Assembly: GCF_051020975.1 (NCBI RefSeq)
Contig: NC_135046.1
Span: forward strand, 4,898,001-4,962,000
Length of the DNA stretch: 64,000 bases
Reading direction: 5' to 3'
From: Osmia lignaria lignaria
Taxonomy: Eukaryota; Arthropoda; Insecta; Hymenoptera; Megachilidae
Part shown: positions 37,601-51,327 of the stretch, piece by piece
How the letters are laid out: every line of letters starts with the position of its first letter
Position numbering within the stretch: the stretch's first letter is position 1
Translations under genes and position numbers: made by a program
The notes under the pieces: generated by a model
The model's database searches: none
What the model was told of the DNA's origin: nothing
Seen by the model: only the letters and a program-made list of their open reading frames with translations

Positions 37601-40600
37601 ACACGGGAAATTGGTCTGGGTTAGCTTCGTCCAGGAAACTTTCACTGTGTTTCTGGGGATTTAGGTTTCCGCCGGAGGAATCTGTTTCGAATTCAAGCAT
37701 CGCATCTCAGACGCTTAGCATCTCGAGTCGAAGATACCGTTTCAGAGAATTCGCTGACTTTTGTTCAGTCGTTCGCGAGATAATAAGCCCCCGACTCTCG
37801 CTATTTATACTTGCACGCGATAATGTCAAGTTAACCGATCGAATACGCGCTTTTGCACACGATCTCCTCAAGACGGCGCGCCTTGAAGAAGTTTCTCACA
37901 AGAGAACCATTTTTGTACCATTAGATCCTTTTTTTCTCCTTGGAAAGTCGTGTCCTTCGTTATTCTTTGACTTCGCGTCCTTCGCAGGAAAACGGGTCGA
38001 CAAGGGAAAGCAAGAAAAAAGTAGCTATTGTTCGTAGCGTAATTAAATACTCGTTGCTCGCTATATGGCGGCGGACATTAAACCGGACGAAGGAGCAGAA
38101 AGCGGTATGTCGTTGGTCGACGCAGTGCGCCAACAGGCGCCTGCTTATCACCTTCTATTCCGTTAGGAAATCGTCGTTATCGTAGAACAAAACTATCAGA
38201 CATATTATCCTGCGACGACCGTATCGCGTTATACTTTCGCAGCGCGAAAAATCATCGCAGCGCTTCTGTCGTGTTTGAATCTTTGCTCTACGGCGTTCAT
38301 GAATTATGTAATTTCTTTGGTTTTATTTAGCAGGGGGTTGAGATACTCCTTACTATTCAATGCAAATACATACGCGATGAACGACGAAGGGGCCAGCTGC
38401 GCGTGACGAGAGGTTAATTTGAACTTTGAGAATCACTTGTGACACACATACGCTACCCAAGGGAAAGTGATGCAACTGAAAATTGTATAAGGTTTCAAAT
38501 TTCAGCAACGAATGACAAAAATATTTAAAACTTAACGATAGCTTGAAAATTTCATCGAACGATTCGAAAAAGCTCGATCTAACATTTCTACCCTCATGAG
38601 CCCTCATCGTTATTGTATACGCGTTTCCATCGATCGATTTCCACGTTTGATATAGCAACAACGAGTTCTTTGTTCGAATCAAGAATTCCCTGTCCCGCAT
38701 GGGACGGGTGTAATTCCAGTGACGTCACACGGCGAATTACACCATAGGCTAACAAATTGCCATGGTAATGGGGTAATTCAATTCTCGGCGATCGTCAGCC
38801 CCGAAATTATTACTTATAACGTATTCCTGTGGCGAGCGCGCGTAATTGACGAAATTCCGAGAAGGCAAGGCAATAAAATTTCTATGGGGTAGTGACGCGA
38901 CCAGACGCGACGAGTCTCGCGTGACAGTTCGCCTGATTCAAATTGACGACGGACTGAACAATTTCACTGCAAAACCGTGGATACCTCCAAGTCTCACGCT
39001 AAGGATAATGATACTACTTCGAGTGCGCAAAAAGGAAAAGGGACAATCGCCGTGTTTCGTTCGGTCGAAAATCTGCACCGCGAACGAAGAATCGGGCTTC
39101 CTTTGTTCGATGTCAACGAAGGAGTTGAATCTGTTTTCATCGACGGTCTTGAATGAAAATTGGATCCAGTTCCTTTTAGCGGAAGTAACAAAACCATAAA
39201 TCGATATATCATATATTGGTTGGTTAGGTTATTTTTTCAATTTAACGAATTTCTCCTAATGATGGTTCCCCTTCGGGAATCGAACCCTCAACATTTTACT
39301 GGCGGCTTTTTAGCTGTAACTTGAAAACGACACGACCGACTTTTATTTTCTTAATACCTTTTTAGTCAGTACATAATTTTGCGTAAGACATTATAAAATA
39401 AGATTTTTAGAAGCACATTTGGCGATTCTATTAAAAGCGCCCATGAACTTTAGGCAGAAATTTGAAGTTGTCGTCTCCTATAGACTTCAATGTAAAAGTT
39501 TTTCGAATAAGATCGATTTCTCGTGAACCGTTCATTTCCGGCAAAAATGATTATGATATTCGTAAATGGTATGAAAAACTACGCCGAAACGATATATCTA
39601 TTTACGGTTTTGCGACTTCCGCTAAAAGGAACTGCATCCCGGAAATTATCTCGATTATACTTTGCCACTTTAACGTTGAAAATTTGTATAATTTCCCACG
39701 TAATAGTCCTTGCGAAATCAATAATTGCATCGTTCTCAAGATACTTCAACCGATTATTAATTAATTCCCAGGAAAATATCCCACCGTTATCGATTTTTCT
39801 ACCTGGAACTCGATCGTTTAGTAAACATCGACGCGTTTCCATCGAAATCGCTGGTCCGATCGATCGTTGACCGGATACGAGCCGCGAACGGTCGAGTTAC
39901 GACTGATTGAAATTCGGTGTATAAAGATAGTACTTCCTGTCGAATGATCCTGTTCTTCGGTTAGCGTACGTTGACACCAGCGCGAGCATGCTTGCCGATG
40001 ATTGTACCCGGCCACTTAAAAAGCATTGTGCTCGTGCATGTACATCGTGCCACGCTCCTCCGGCAGTTGTTCCTTTTCCTTTTTCCTCACCCGCCTCTCT
40101 TTCTCTCGCTCATTCTTTTCCTTCATTTCGCGCGACACTCTCGATACGAGAGCGGCTCATAAATATTTAAACGATATTTTACCGCGTCGATCGTAACGGT
40201 GCCGCGAGAAAGCACGGCTGCAAAGGCCGCGATAATTCGTCCGGAAACAGGGAACAAGGTATTCGCGGGCATTCGCGTCACGCATCGTGCACCCGCGCGT
40301 AATTTCTGCATTCTTCAACGAGATACAGACCAAAGACGCACCGTGTACATTCTGTATCGTCTATCTAATATAATCACATATAAACACATGTCGAGTCCTA
40401 CATTCGATGTAATCAATGACGTACGGCACGCGTTTTATTTATTTCAGGTAACTGCTGACATACATGGCCCGTCCTACACTGTCTATCCAATATGATGAAT
40501 GATGCATCACGCGAGTCCTACATTTTCTATTCAATATGATCGACAACGCGCCCGATGAGTCATACTGTTTATTCGATGAAAAAAAATAAGCGTACAGTAC

Positions 40601-43600
40601 CATGTGTGTTATAATAATTAGAAAAGTAAACGAAGATCGTTTGGTCAAAGACCTTTGAAACGAGAGTATGTTGATCGCCCGCTCGCGTACTCCCGTTCGA
40701 GAATTATAAACTATAATACAAAGGTCAACGCTGAATAATGAACAATTTACGTTTCGTCAGCATCATTCGTCGCCTGGCTCGATTAAAACCACTTCCGCTA
40801 TTATTTCGCATTCGAGAACATTGTTATAACTTTCTACATTATGCATGTCGTTCAAAGTTCGATCAGTTTCTTTCGATTTTTTCTTATTCCAGTGTACGGC
40901 CCTTTTCGAATTAGACAGCCTCTTTCGTATGGTAAATGTTGGTCGAGCAGTTCGTGAGAAAGCTATGCAGTGGGTTTTAGAACCCTAGCCAAACGACAGC
41001 TACGTGACGTTCTATAGAAACATCGAAACCTATAGGAAATTTCCGAATATATTCAACGTTGAAACAATCTTTCTACGTAAAAGAACCTTCGCCTCGTTGT
41101 TACAACTGTTTCACGGAGAAATTGGCGTTACACGAATTTCCATATAAGTCCTTCAACCGATGCCGGCCATTTCGGTGCATTACGACACGCCGGACTCGAG
41201 CCACGAATAATGGATATTTTATTATCCCTCTTTTAATCTTCACGACTATCGTTATATTCTCATTAGCGTTGGATCGCCGGTTACCAGCGATATCCCTGTT
41301 GCAGAAAACGACGAACAAAGTTCAAGATGTGTCTTCCTCGTACGAAAGAGCAACAGTTCAACGATAATGAAATGGAAACCTTTGCTTGACGTTGCGTCAA
41401 GTTTCATGGAAGAAAGGGGGAAGCTGTTGAAAACACTACCTGCGAACGGGAGAAATCCTTCATCCTGTCCGAAAGACGAATTAATTCGTCGGGAGAAGGA
41501 AGACGAGCGAAACGTTAACGCGTATCGAAGCGAACGGGCGTATTCGCGTTCTCAGGCTCGATAAATGGACAAACGTGGCCGTGTAATCGTGTTGGCGGCG
41601 CCAAGTTGAGAACTGCTTGCATAATTGAAGTCAACGATGCGTACCGAGTGGCCTCAGCCATTGTCTGCATACAGTTAGCCGATTATTCCGCGGACACGTT
41701 CCGAACTATTCACACCGTCGACAAAACTGCTTGCTCGAGCGACGAGTAATCAGGTCGAGTAATCAGAATTAACGAAGATAACGTATGCGCATCGTGCTCG
41801 GATGTAAAGAATCGAACGATATTGCATCCTCGGCTTCGATGCTCGCCAAAGCGTCGTCGCGAAGCGACCGGACTCGTGATATCTCTTATCAGTGACGGAC
41901 AACGCTCCGACGCGTCATCGTCCTTGCGGAGAGTAATAAAAATATCAGACGAAATGTCGCGTTCCGGAGGCGCCACAGTGATCCGGAAGCGTTCGATACG
42001 CCCCTTTGGACGCGAAAGAAGCTCGCAAATTACGAAACGATCGATCTGACGAGAAAGAAACTGGGAAGCAACCGTACGCAGGGAGTAATTCGTAAAAAGT
42101 CAGAGGAGAAAATTGCACAGGTGGCACGAGGTATTCGCAGTTTTTGTCAAAATCATTTAACCGGTTGAGGAACGCTCGATGTTAGTCATCGACGTCTCTC
42201 GAGTGCATTCAGTGTCCAATCATGTTCTCCTGCTCTTTCTTCGCGGACAAAACGGTTCTACCGTTTACGCATTCCTCGCAGCCACTAGGCTACACCTTCC
42301 CAACTGCCGCTGAATATCTACGAGCTAGCTTTTTTTCTCTTTCTTGCCAGCTTCTCACTCTCTTTATTTCATCGCATTTTCTTCTATCCTCTCTTTCAAT
42401 TCCGAGTGTTCGTCCACCTCTTTGAATAAATTTCTTCGGCGTTGACGTGTACGCGAAGAATGCTCGCGGTCCCGACGGTCATTCCGCTGGCTGGCTCGCG
42501 GAATCTAATCGCTGTCGGACGATACTAGCCCGGAAAAATGTTTAAGTGGGTTTATGGGCGGGCTTGATTTATGCTATCCACGGGATCAATGTGGGTCTAT
42601 CATCGCATGTCGGTTCTGCTCTGTTGAACTATTCTCGTTTGTCAAATTCATGCATTCTTTGACGAACCACAGAGTTGAAATATAAATTATTATTATTATT
42701 TCATTATATGGGCATATGGTACTTGCACAAGCACAGCATTTGATTACGTTCCTGGTTAAGAATTGGGCCTGACTGATAGCCAGAGAAGCCGCCGAGTGCA
42801 TAATAAAGTGCATAAATATTTAATAGAAGAAAATTGAAAGTTTAAATTTTAAAATTAACTTATCGCATTCTCGGTATAATTAATGTTTTAATGCGTCTTA
42901 TTAGAGATATCCATTTTCACTATTGCATTCAAGGCGTTAATAATTAAAAAAAAAAACATGATAAAAGCAGAATAAAAACGTTAATTTTCTCGAAAAATAG
43001 CCGTAATTATTTTCAATCATCCATGGTTGCGTGCACATAAAACGTTAATGATTCCCGGTTACTTTCGATCGTTCTATTTAATAACGTTATAATAATTAGT
43101 GTTTTTAATACTGTGGCATTAGCACGTTAAACGCCTTAAATGTTCTAGAACAATCGAACTGAGGGACATGAAACATTAATGAACAATTTCCATTTTCGCC
43201 AATTCATTTCCAGCGGTAGGTATGTAATTTTTGTAACACGATGTTGCGCCAGCCGTTGAATACAAATTAGCATGGCCAGGTTTCGCGATATTAGCGGGTT
43301 TGGTTAAACGAGCCCCCCTCGATTTCTACCTATTCTTAAACGAACCACCGCACAAGGCACTCGAGACACAATGAGCAATGCAAGAAACATTCACTCGGCT
43401 TTAACCTCACGCACAGCGTGTCACTTACAATGAGCACCCTGAATAAGTAACAGTGCATGTTAAACGCCTAACATGTTCTAATCTTAAATCTACGTAAGGT
43501 AATGCTTATATATCCGCGAGCTATGAAATTGATCCTTTCTATCACTTAGTTCGTCCACCTACAATCGTAGTGTATAGAGGGTGTACCATTTAAATTGAAT

Positions 43601-46600
43601 ATTCTCGATGAAATAAGCAGAAAATTCAATCGTTCGAAAGGTGAACACATGCAACCTCTTTGAAATTAATCATCGTTCACGTAGCTCGGGTATATCGCTG
43701 TTCAATTGAAAAGGGTATCGTGTTCGACGTATATGGAATGCAGGTCAAAAGGTCTCGTTCGGATGTAGGTCAATCTGGAGGAATGGGTGCCGTGATTCCC
43801 TATCATCGCGAATCACCGGAAACCTTGAAACTCGAACGTTCACCGTTTCCTCGTTCCATGTTTTCGTATTAAAATAGAGTTCTGAAGTCGTTGCTTCCCA
43901 CGCGAATTACAGAAAATCGTTCGTGTACCGTTAGGAAAACAATTGGCGAACGATCGAGAGGCCGGATTATTGAACTCTCGGTTCAGTTTGAGAGACAGAC
44001 GGCTCGAAATTCAACGACAGCCTCTCCCTGGACGCGCGTGTCCACCTTCCACTGCAGAGTCCGCACAAAGAACGCACATTCGCATTATTGCAGAAAATAA
44101 TGCGTCCCGCCCTGACCATGAGGCGCACGAGTAGAATTGCACGAGTAGGGTGTGCACGCAGCCGTGATGCACATTAATAGTTGCACACACACACACACAC
44201 ACACATACGAGCGTTACCCTTGTGAACGGTGTACAAACACGCGAGCGTGTGCGAGCGGGCAACAGAGAGACCGTTCACTAACACGCGACGAAGGGTTCCC
44301 ACAATCGGTACACAATCGGACTACGAATGGGTGACATACACGGTGAAAGAGGAACAAAAAATTTTGGTATCGCTGTGTTCCCGTGGGTGCTCGATTTAAC
44401 TCTGGTGAGGGCAACCGGGTACCCAGATACCTATTGAACTTTCGATATTTCAAATTTATTTTGATTTCCGAAAAAGTAAATGGGTTCATGGTGAGAAAGG
44501 AGCGTTTCACGCTAAAGTGAAACCGGAATGCGTGAAATATGAAATAAAATGAAATAATTGCTGGGTTTTGGTAGTTGTGCTACGAGTTTGTCCACAAGTT
44601 GTCAGGCGTGTACCCTGTGCTCTATACGTTTCGCGTTGCTTTCATAGGAGGAAATGAGTTGAATGGAAGTCTTGTTACGAATAGAGTTACGATGTAAGTA
44701 AGAACGCTTTCGTTTTGAAATACACATGGGAAGAGTAATTATGTTCATAGAATACGAACTATTTAAGGCCAATGTATTATAAAGGGACAAATGTGATTTC
44801 AAAATATTTCAATTTCCTAGTTGAAATCCCTGCGAAAACTATGCGGATGGATAGTCGTAAATGGTACGGTTAAAAGGGTGTTGCAGGAAAAGGAATTCCT
44901 GGCGTGTCATTACGGGGTTATGCGAGGAATTCGTATCACGAAAAGCCTAGGGACAGGGGAAACAAGCTCGATGCTTTTCTTCCGCGTCACCCTGTATGCA
45001 CAGGTACGGTGCTGCACACGTGTGTACAGTCTGTTACGCACACGCACGTAATGCCTTACGCACACGAGTAACCGTAAACCTCCAGTCTTTCAGTTCATGT
45101 CGAGACCGCGTACAGTGTGGACTACCGTGGTTTTTCGAAATCCCTGCGTTCGAGTGTAGTTCTTCATCCTTATCCTCGAATTTTTTTTTTCACCATTTTT
45201 TACGCTCCGCCGCTGTCGATCAGCCTCGACCAAATTACTTATCCCTCGATAATGCTCGCGTACATCGTTGGATTCTTTTATTTCTACGCCGCGCTACTTC
45301 GATTAGAGTTGCAAATGCTTCTGCATCCGGAAGAATTCAAACTTTCAAAGTTCATGCTGTGAAAGCGAAGACACAAACAGGAAGACGGAGCACGGTCTGC
45401 GAAACGAATCTGATTCATCGATCGAACGATTGAATCGTAGATCGCGAAACGCATTCGACGCGTCCTTGACGCACTTTCGGTCGACCTGGCCAAGGTAAAA
45501 TCCCTGTTTTCCGGTGCTGAAATCGATACTGATTTGCATAAAGCTCGTCGATACCGGTGAAATTTTAATTAACCAACATTCCTGCGACCAAGTATCGACC
45601 TCACCTCCGCTGCTGTTATATCGCAACAATGAAACCGATAATGAACGACGATTCCCGTTACACGAGCTACCGGATACTGGTAAAAACGTACAGGAAAGTT
45701 GAGTTTCGATAACGCGTATCGTTGCTTCACCGAATCGAACGGGGTGAGTTGTGAAACATGAATCAATCGAGGAAGTGTTGTCATTTAAACAACGGATCTC
45801 TTCCAGTTGTTTCGTCGATCTGTTCCCGCCGGATGATTCGGTCTGGTTAAATCGAATTTGATTTACAAAATCCATAATAAAGGATTGAAAAGTGTATAAT
45901 GATATTCGCGAGTTGAGGAAGAAGTAAGAACGAAGATCGCAACGTCCGGTAGCCGGGTGCGGAACGAAAAAAAAAAGAGCTCGCGAAACCGGGCGCATCC
46001 GCAGATACGTCGAGAAGTGAAAGTGCATTTTGCAAGATGACTGTAACTGCGGATAATGGCGAGTGCAGCCGCCAACGAGGGCCCAGTGTGTTGGCAGCCA
46101 TCGTCGAGGGCAACGGCGTTCTCCGTTCTTCGTCCTCGTCGCTGTCCTCGTAACACCTTGTGTTCTTCTTCCCTCACCACGATGTCTCGTCCTGAAGCGA
46201 AAAAACGACGCGCAGTTGCAAGCGTGATTAATCGAATTAACGTTACGTGTAAGCTCAGTGACCCCACGACCACGCTCGTCATCGCTCTCCATTAATAATT
46301 CATGACTTTGACTTTCCTCTTTCGTTGAAAGAAACATCGAGTCGTTGGTTATGCGCGTGCCTTGCTCAAGGTCATTAAAGTTACCCCTGGAAAAGGAAGA
46401 GGAAGTCGAAGGGTCAGGACCCTTCGAGGAATCGGTGAAAGGAACAGGATACGATCGTCGCCACGTGGATCTCCGAGGATCAACACCATGTCGACTATAT
46501 TGAATTGTAATTAGACGTATACAAAATTTCATTCCAATTCTCTGTTCTTAACGTGTTTCTGATAAGAAGATTCCTCGTATTTTATCACTTATCATTATTA

Positions 46601-48735
46601 ATACAACCTTCGACGTATTTTCTTCTTCCTTCGAGGTCCGATTTTATCTTCGGTAAACAACAACACATCGTTTTACCTCGGACAGGGAATAGATAAGTGT
46701 TTCCTGTCGTTAAGGCCTGATGATTAGGAAGCAAGGTTTCTGTTTCTTTTTTTTTTCATGCTGTTTTTCGGAGTAGGATGTCTCTGGTCGTGTTGCTTCT
46801 TTGATGAGGTTGGAAATAGCCAGGTGTCACGAGATAGGACATCCTGTCACTGGTAGTCATCCGGAATTTTTTGCTCCTCTGTATTCCAGACTTGAATCTA
46901 TGGAACAAGAGCATCAGTCAACGATGGAGGAAACTAAGAAGAAGGTGTTCCGTGCAGGAAACCTCGGAGCCGCAGGAAGCACTGATACAAGGCGGTACGA
47001 CCCAGGGGGTTATTCAAGCCGTACGGTCCAGTCCGGCTAGCAGAGAATCATCCCCAGCTGCCAAGAGTCTTCAGGATGGCAATTCACCAAAAAAGTTATT
47101 GCAGACTAGCTCTCTGAGACTGCCAGGTAATTATTCTCCTTTAATCAGCCAAAATATTTCTTCAAAGACAAAATAAAAATCGTACAATTGTTCTTTAGGT
47201 ACCACCAAGGGCATCGCCGACATCCAACACGTTCTACGAAGCAAATTCAGCAAGATCAATGCTGGTATTCGAAAGAGAAAGGCTCTTAGCGTAACGGAGG
47301 TGTTTTCGCAAAAGGACACCGCGTCAAACTTCTACGTACCCAGTCCCTTAACTTCATCAACCAGCCAGAATTTCAATGGCGAGTGCTACGACTCCAGCGA
47401 ACCAGCATCCCTACCACCTTATCCTTTCCACGACAACCTCGAAACTCTCGCAGAGGGTAGCGTGCCCAATTCACCGAACTGCAGTAGCCCGTTGACCAGC
47501 AGCAACAAGACATTCACGTATTCGCAGAGTAGCAGCGCCTACGATTCTCCGGTGTTGAGTCACAATCAAAGCCAAGAGGACGCGTACGAGAACGTGTTGT
47601 TCACTGGCTCGCCTCCAGGTTGTTGTCCAAGGTCCAGGGGCGTACTGCAACGCAGTAATTCCGAGAACCGTGACACCTGTAGACACCACGATCACTCGTA
47701 CGAAAATGTGCGCTTCCAGAGGGGTCACAGGTCGGAGCTGACGTCATCGGTCACTCCGAATCCGGACAGGCATCTAGCGAGGAGCAATTCGGAGACGAGG
47801 GACCCCCATTCGTACGAAAATGTTCACTATCAGAAGAACGCGAAGGGTAGAAACCAGTCGGAGCCGTCGTTCGAGGAGATTCACATACCTAGAGTGACTC
47901 CTAGAAAGAGGCTGACGGATTTTAAGGTTGGCGGACAAGTGAACAATTATTCGAACGGGTGCTGCGCGAACAAGGAAGACGGCCCGTCCAGTTTGGGCGC
48001 TGAGAAGAGTCCCGGTAAAAAGACAACGAGAAGACTGAACAGCAGAAGCGTCGCCAATATTCCTAGTTCCTCCGGTTCTTGCTTGAAGACCTGGCAAGTG
48101 AGTATCGCAGAAGATTGTTACGTGAATACGTTCTGTTTCTATAGAAGGTTGAAAAGATTCCGTCCGCTTTTCAGGGCACACAAGACACGGACGAAGGCCT
48201 GAATACCGACTCCGAACTCGAAGACATCGACGAGGCTGGCGAGGGTGAAGAGTCGAAATTCTGCACCCTACCGAGGCCAGGCAAGGGTGGCGCGTCATTC
48301 ACGATACTGACGGCCAGATTTCTCAAGGGTCCTGGACACAAAGGGCTCGGTTTCAGTATCGTTGGCGGTACAGACAGTCCGCGAGGGAACATGGGGATCT
48401 ACGTGAAGACGGTCTTCCCTAATGGCCAAGCTGCCGATCTTGGAACTGTCAAAGAAGGTACATTATTTTAATAAAAATTCAAGATCGTAGGTACTGTTAT
48501 GAATAACCAAAATATTAATTTGTCACTTAACTAAAATACTTTTATAGGGGACGAAATTTTGTCGATAAATTCGAAACCTCTTCACGGTATGACGCACGCC
48601 GAGGCGATCGCTGAATTCAAGTCCGTGAAAGCTGGTGACGTGGTGCTGCACGTCGGACGTCGCGTGAACAAGAAGAAAAGGGACTCATTGACGTTGCCGC
48701 CCGTCGTTCCGACGACTCGTCAACAAGTCAAGTGA
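31669..48735 (+). CDS. PDZ-domain scaffold-like protein (IL16/PDZD2-type PDZ)
   Basis: Exons: 31669-32968, 46890-47126, 47199-48097, 48175-48457 and 48548-48735, giving 968 residues with consistent phases. The 13.9-kb intron join restores a Lys-Asp pair and reads on into LNLWNKSISQRWRKLRRRC. Residues 1-812 are low-complexity, rich in Arg, Lys, Ser and Glu, with no recognised domain; the third exon holds three YENV motifs next to repeated RSNSE blocks. A single PDZ domain occupies about 854-945: carboxylate loop KGLGF, then VKTVFPNGQAADLGTVKEGD and EILSINSKPLHGMTHAEA, most like the C-terminal PDZ of pro-IL16 and PDZD2. A basic tail follows. ATG 31669 has a good context (GAAGATGG), and the exon acceptor is at 31577-31578. 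A cortical or junctional scaffold role is only inferred. Extra or alternative exons inside the large intron are possible. Confidence 0.85.
36393..36805 (+). other. Candidate exon pair with a Cys/His motif inside the PDZ gene intron
   Basis: ATG 36393 reads MVLCDVCDNK and stops at a consensus donor (GTGAGA at 36424) in phase 1. The next good acceptor (TATTTACAG, 36760-36761) starts a 44-nt exon to 36805, also followed by GTGAGA. Joined, they read AHRCSAKDMRLLIGK after the first ten residues, giving C-x2-C-x4-H-x-C. The exon ends in phase 0, which does not fit the known acceptor at 46890, so a further exon would be needed. It could be an alternative first exon, an intronic gene or chance. Confidence 0.35.
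39168..39634. repeat. Inverted repeat with 45-bp arms
   Basis: GTTCCTTTTAGCGGAAGT followed by an AAACC-rich stretch and CGATATAT (39170-39212) is repeated in reverse complement at 39589-39632. The spacer near 39270 contains, on the minus strand, GGGTTCGATTCCC, a tRNA T-arm-like box. It may be a foldback element. Confidence 0.6.
44184..44205. repeat. (CA)n microsatellite
   Basis: Eleven CA units in the large PDZ gene intron. Confidence 0.95.
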
Positions 48736-51327
48736 ACCGTCGATGATCTCTTGGTTATTTTACATTCCGCGCGAACACGTTACGTTTCCGTTCAGCAGAA
48801 AGCCGCTTGAAACGCGACCGCGAACACCGAAGTCTCGACTTTTAGACGGACAATAGCATCTGCGTGGCACATGCTTCCCGTTCCTGTAGGCAATATGTCG
48901 TTTATTATTGCTGGCAATAATAAGAGCGAGACTGCGTTGAACTCGTGCCGCAAAACGAGCTCTGGATCAGCTACTGTTGGTTGTTTTCTCACGATGCTTC
49001 CAGTTTTGTGATCGTATACGCGCGTTTTAGAGATAGACTGCTCTTTAATCCATTTACATCGATCAACAGATCATTTCGTACACGCAGCTTGATCCTTTAC
49101 TGGATCATTTTTCATCTTGATGATCAGATGCAAATGGGTTAATACGACGGGAATTTATGTTTATGCGTTTTAGCAGCTTCAAGATTCGTTGAATAAGCCC
49201 CTTATTTCGGGAGTTACACTTGTCAAAAATGCTTTGATTCGAGGGAAATTTTCATTATTTGCTGATTTCAACGATCGCAAGGATAACACGTAGCCATATA
49301 TTCCTATTATAATATTCGTATCCTAATAATTGATGTACCAATTGTATCTATCGATAACTTTTAATCGTTCTCAATAATCGCTACTATTATTGGCATCAAA
49401 AAGCTGTCTGTAAGGCTCTAGCTTTCGTACTCTTTCTGGTATCGCTTTTCAAAAACAGAGAATGTATTTTGTTTTTCGAAATTGATATCGGTACTTTGTC
49501 CCCGATAAGATCTCGATGTTATAAAATGTCATGTTAAACGCGAATAGAGGGAGAATCAAAGATTAATTCACCTCTAACTTAATAATTACCTGACGACGAT
49601 TTATTTATGCGAACGAAGCTGCAATTCGAATGGCCTGAAACGAGGGAACGCGCTGTAACAATAATCGCGAACGAGGATCGTATTATTTTTTAACTATATA
49701 CACGTAGAGTAACGATGATCGCCCAAAGATGAAGCCCAAAAATATTTTTTACTATCGACAAGAATGAGAGACGTGTAAACGGTGAAACGCATATCTATAG
49801 AACTTATATAGAAATATACGAACATATATTTTGACGGATCAAACGAGACGCGTTTATTTTCAAGCGAGAAATGTTATTAGTATCTAGTCCATCTGTAATA
49901 TTTTCATTCGATAACAAACTCTTTTCCATTATTTCTTTCTATTTTTATTTTCACCTTTATAGTTATTGATATCGGGAAGATAAACGAGAAAAAGAAAAAT
50001 ATATATATATATATATATACGGTGATATACATATGATCATATATTTCTTATATTGTCTTTTTCAAGGCGTAACAAAGCCAACGTGTAAACGATTAATTAG
50101 ATTCTTAAGGTGTCGACGCTTCCCGACAGTGGAGAAAATGATTTTTATTTAAAAGCATCGAGAAATCGCGAACGAACACGTTGGCAGCAAACTTTTTTCG
50201 TCTTCCAGGGATCAAAACGACATTGACCCATGTGTTAATAATAAAAATGTTTATATGGGGTACTCAGATACCCCAAACGTACTACTTAATATGAACACAA
50301 CACATGAAATTGCATTTTGGAATATTGCAAGAGGAACGTGAATTCTGAAAACAGCTACTTGATTATTAACACAAGGGTTGATTAAGTTAGAATTAATTAA
50401 CGTGTACAAGAGAAAAAGGACAGGATGAACGTTTCTTTTTGGTTTTATTAAATTGGTCCCGGTTACAAAAATGCGATTACAAAATTTACCCTGACGATAA
50501 TTATCAGCGATTGATTTTTCTTCAATTTACCCGATCGATGAACAATGGTATCGATCACTTGAATTCATTCTGTCCGATCATCTACGTACACGTGCGTACA
50601 TTATATACGTGTCTGTACACGCGAATAGGTAGTACGATTATTTTTTTATTAAACAAAAAAAAAAAAGAACAACAACCATCTTTGTCGCTCGACAACGTTT
50701 ATACATGTTTTACCGTCGATGTTGTCGCATGCATACGAACTACTCGAAGAAACGTTGCTGTATTTTCTATTTACTATGCGGGGTCGAAAAAAAACAAATA
50801 AATATTTCGCATAATGGACGCGAGTTTACCATTTCTTTTCAAACTGTATGTTACTTTTACAATGTATAATCCTACGTTCACTTGGTTCGCGTAAAGGTAG
50901 AACAACCGCTGATGATGCATCGAATAAAATCAAATCTTCGCGAAGACAAGAAGAGAAAGACGATCACAATTACGAGAGAGATCATTCTGACAGGGCTGAT
51001 CAGAGAAATGATCGATTCAGCCTACTAGAAATGAACGAACGATATTTTAGAATCATTCGTCGAAATTCGAAGGATTATTGATCGAATTAATAGTATGAAG
51101 AAGATGGGAGCAGATCCAGAAACCTTGCTTAGAAAAACGAAATATACAAAAATATATTTTTTAATCTTCTTTTGCACGATTTAAAATTGCAAGGGAGGAT
51201 AAAATACTGGGGAAAAAAGAACGATAGCTCTTGACCTAAATGATCGTGTACAGTCTACGTGCGATATCCTAAACTCTACGAAATTATAACTTTCACCCTC
51301 GTCTTGTCGAATGAAAAATTATTCTTT
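48736..51327. other. 3' UTR of the PDZ gene and convergent intergenic DNA
   Basis: AT-rich DNA with a TA repeat at 49999-50019 and no coding signal. It must contain the 3' ends of both the PDZ gene (plus strand) and the secreted-protein gene at 51328 (minus strand). No single poly(A) signal stands out. Confidence 0.6.
49999..50019. repeat. (TA)n microsatellite
   Basis: Run of about ten AT units. Confidence 0.9.

Larger units (their letters stand above)
32969..46889 (+). other. 13.9-kb intron of the PDZ gene
   Basis: Donor GTGGGT at 32969 and acceptor CTGTATTCCAG at 46889. Inside are candidate exons at 36393-36423 and 36762-36805, an inverted repeat at 39168-39634, a run of degenerate repeats at about 40345-40570, a CA microsatellite, and a 395-codon antisense frame near 45345-46532 of doubtful meaning. 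No recognised gene family member was found. Confidence 0.65.

Noticed and set aside
39255..39300. tRNA gene on the minus strand
   Set aside because: The T-arm-like GGGTTCGATTCCC box is present but no matching acceptor stem, anticodon arm or A box was found.
44184..44205. Z-DNA or regulatory role for the CA repeat
   Set aside because: Only a short microsatellite; nothing in its surroundings supports a function.
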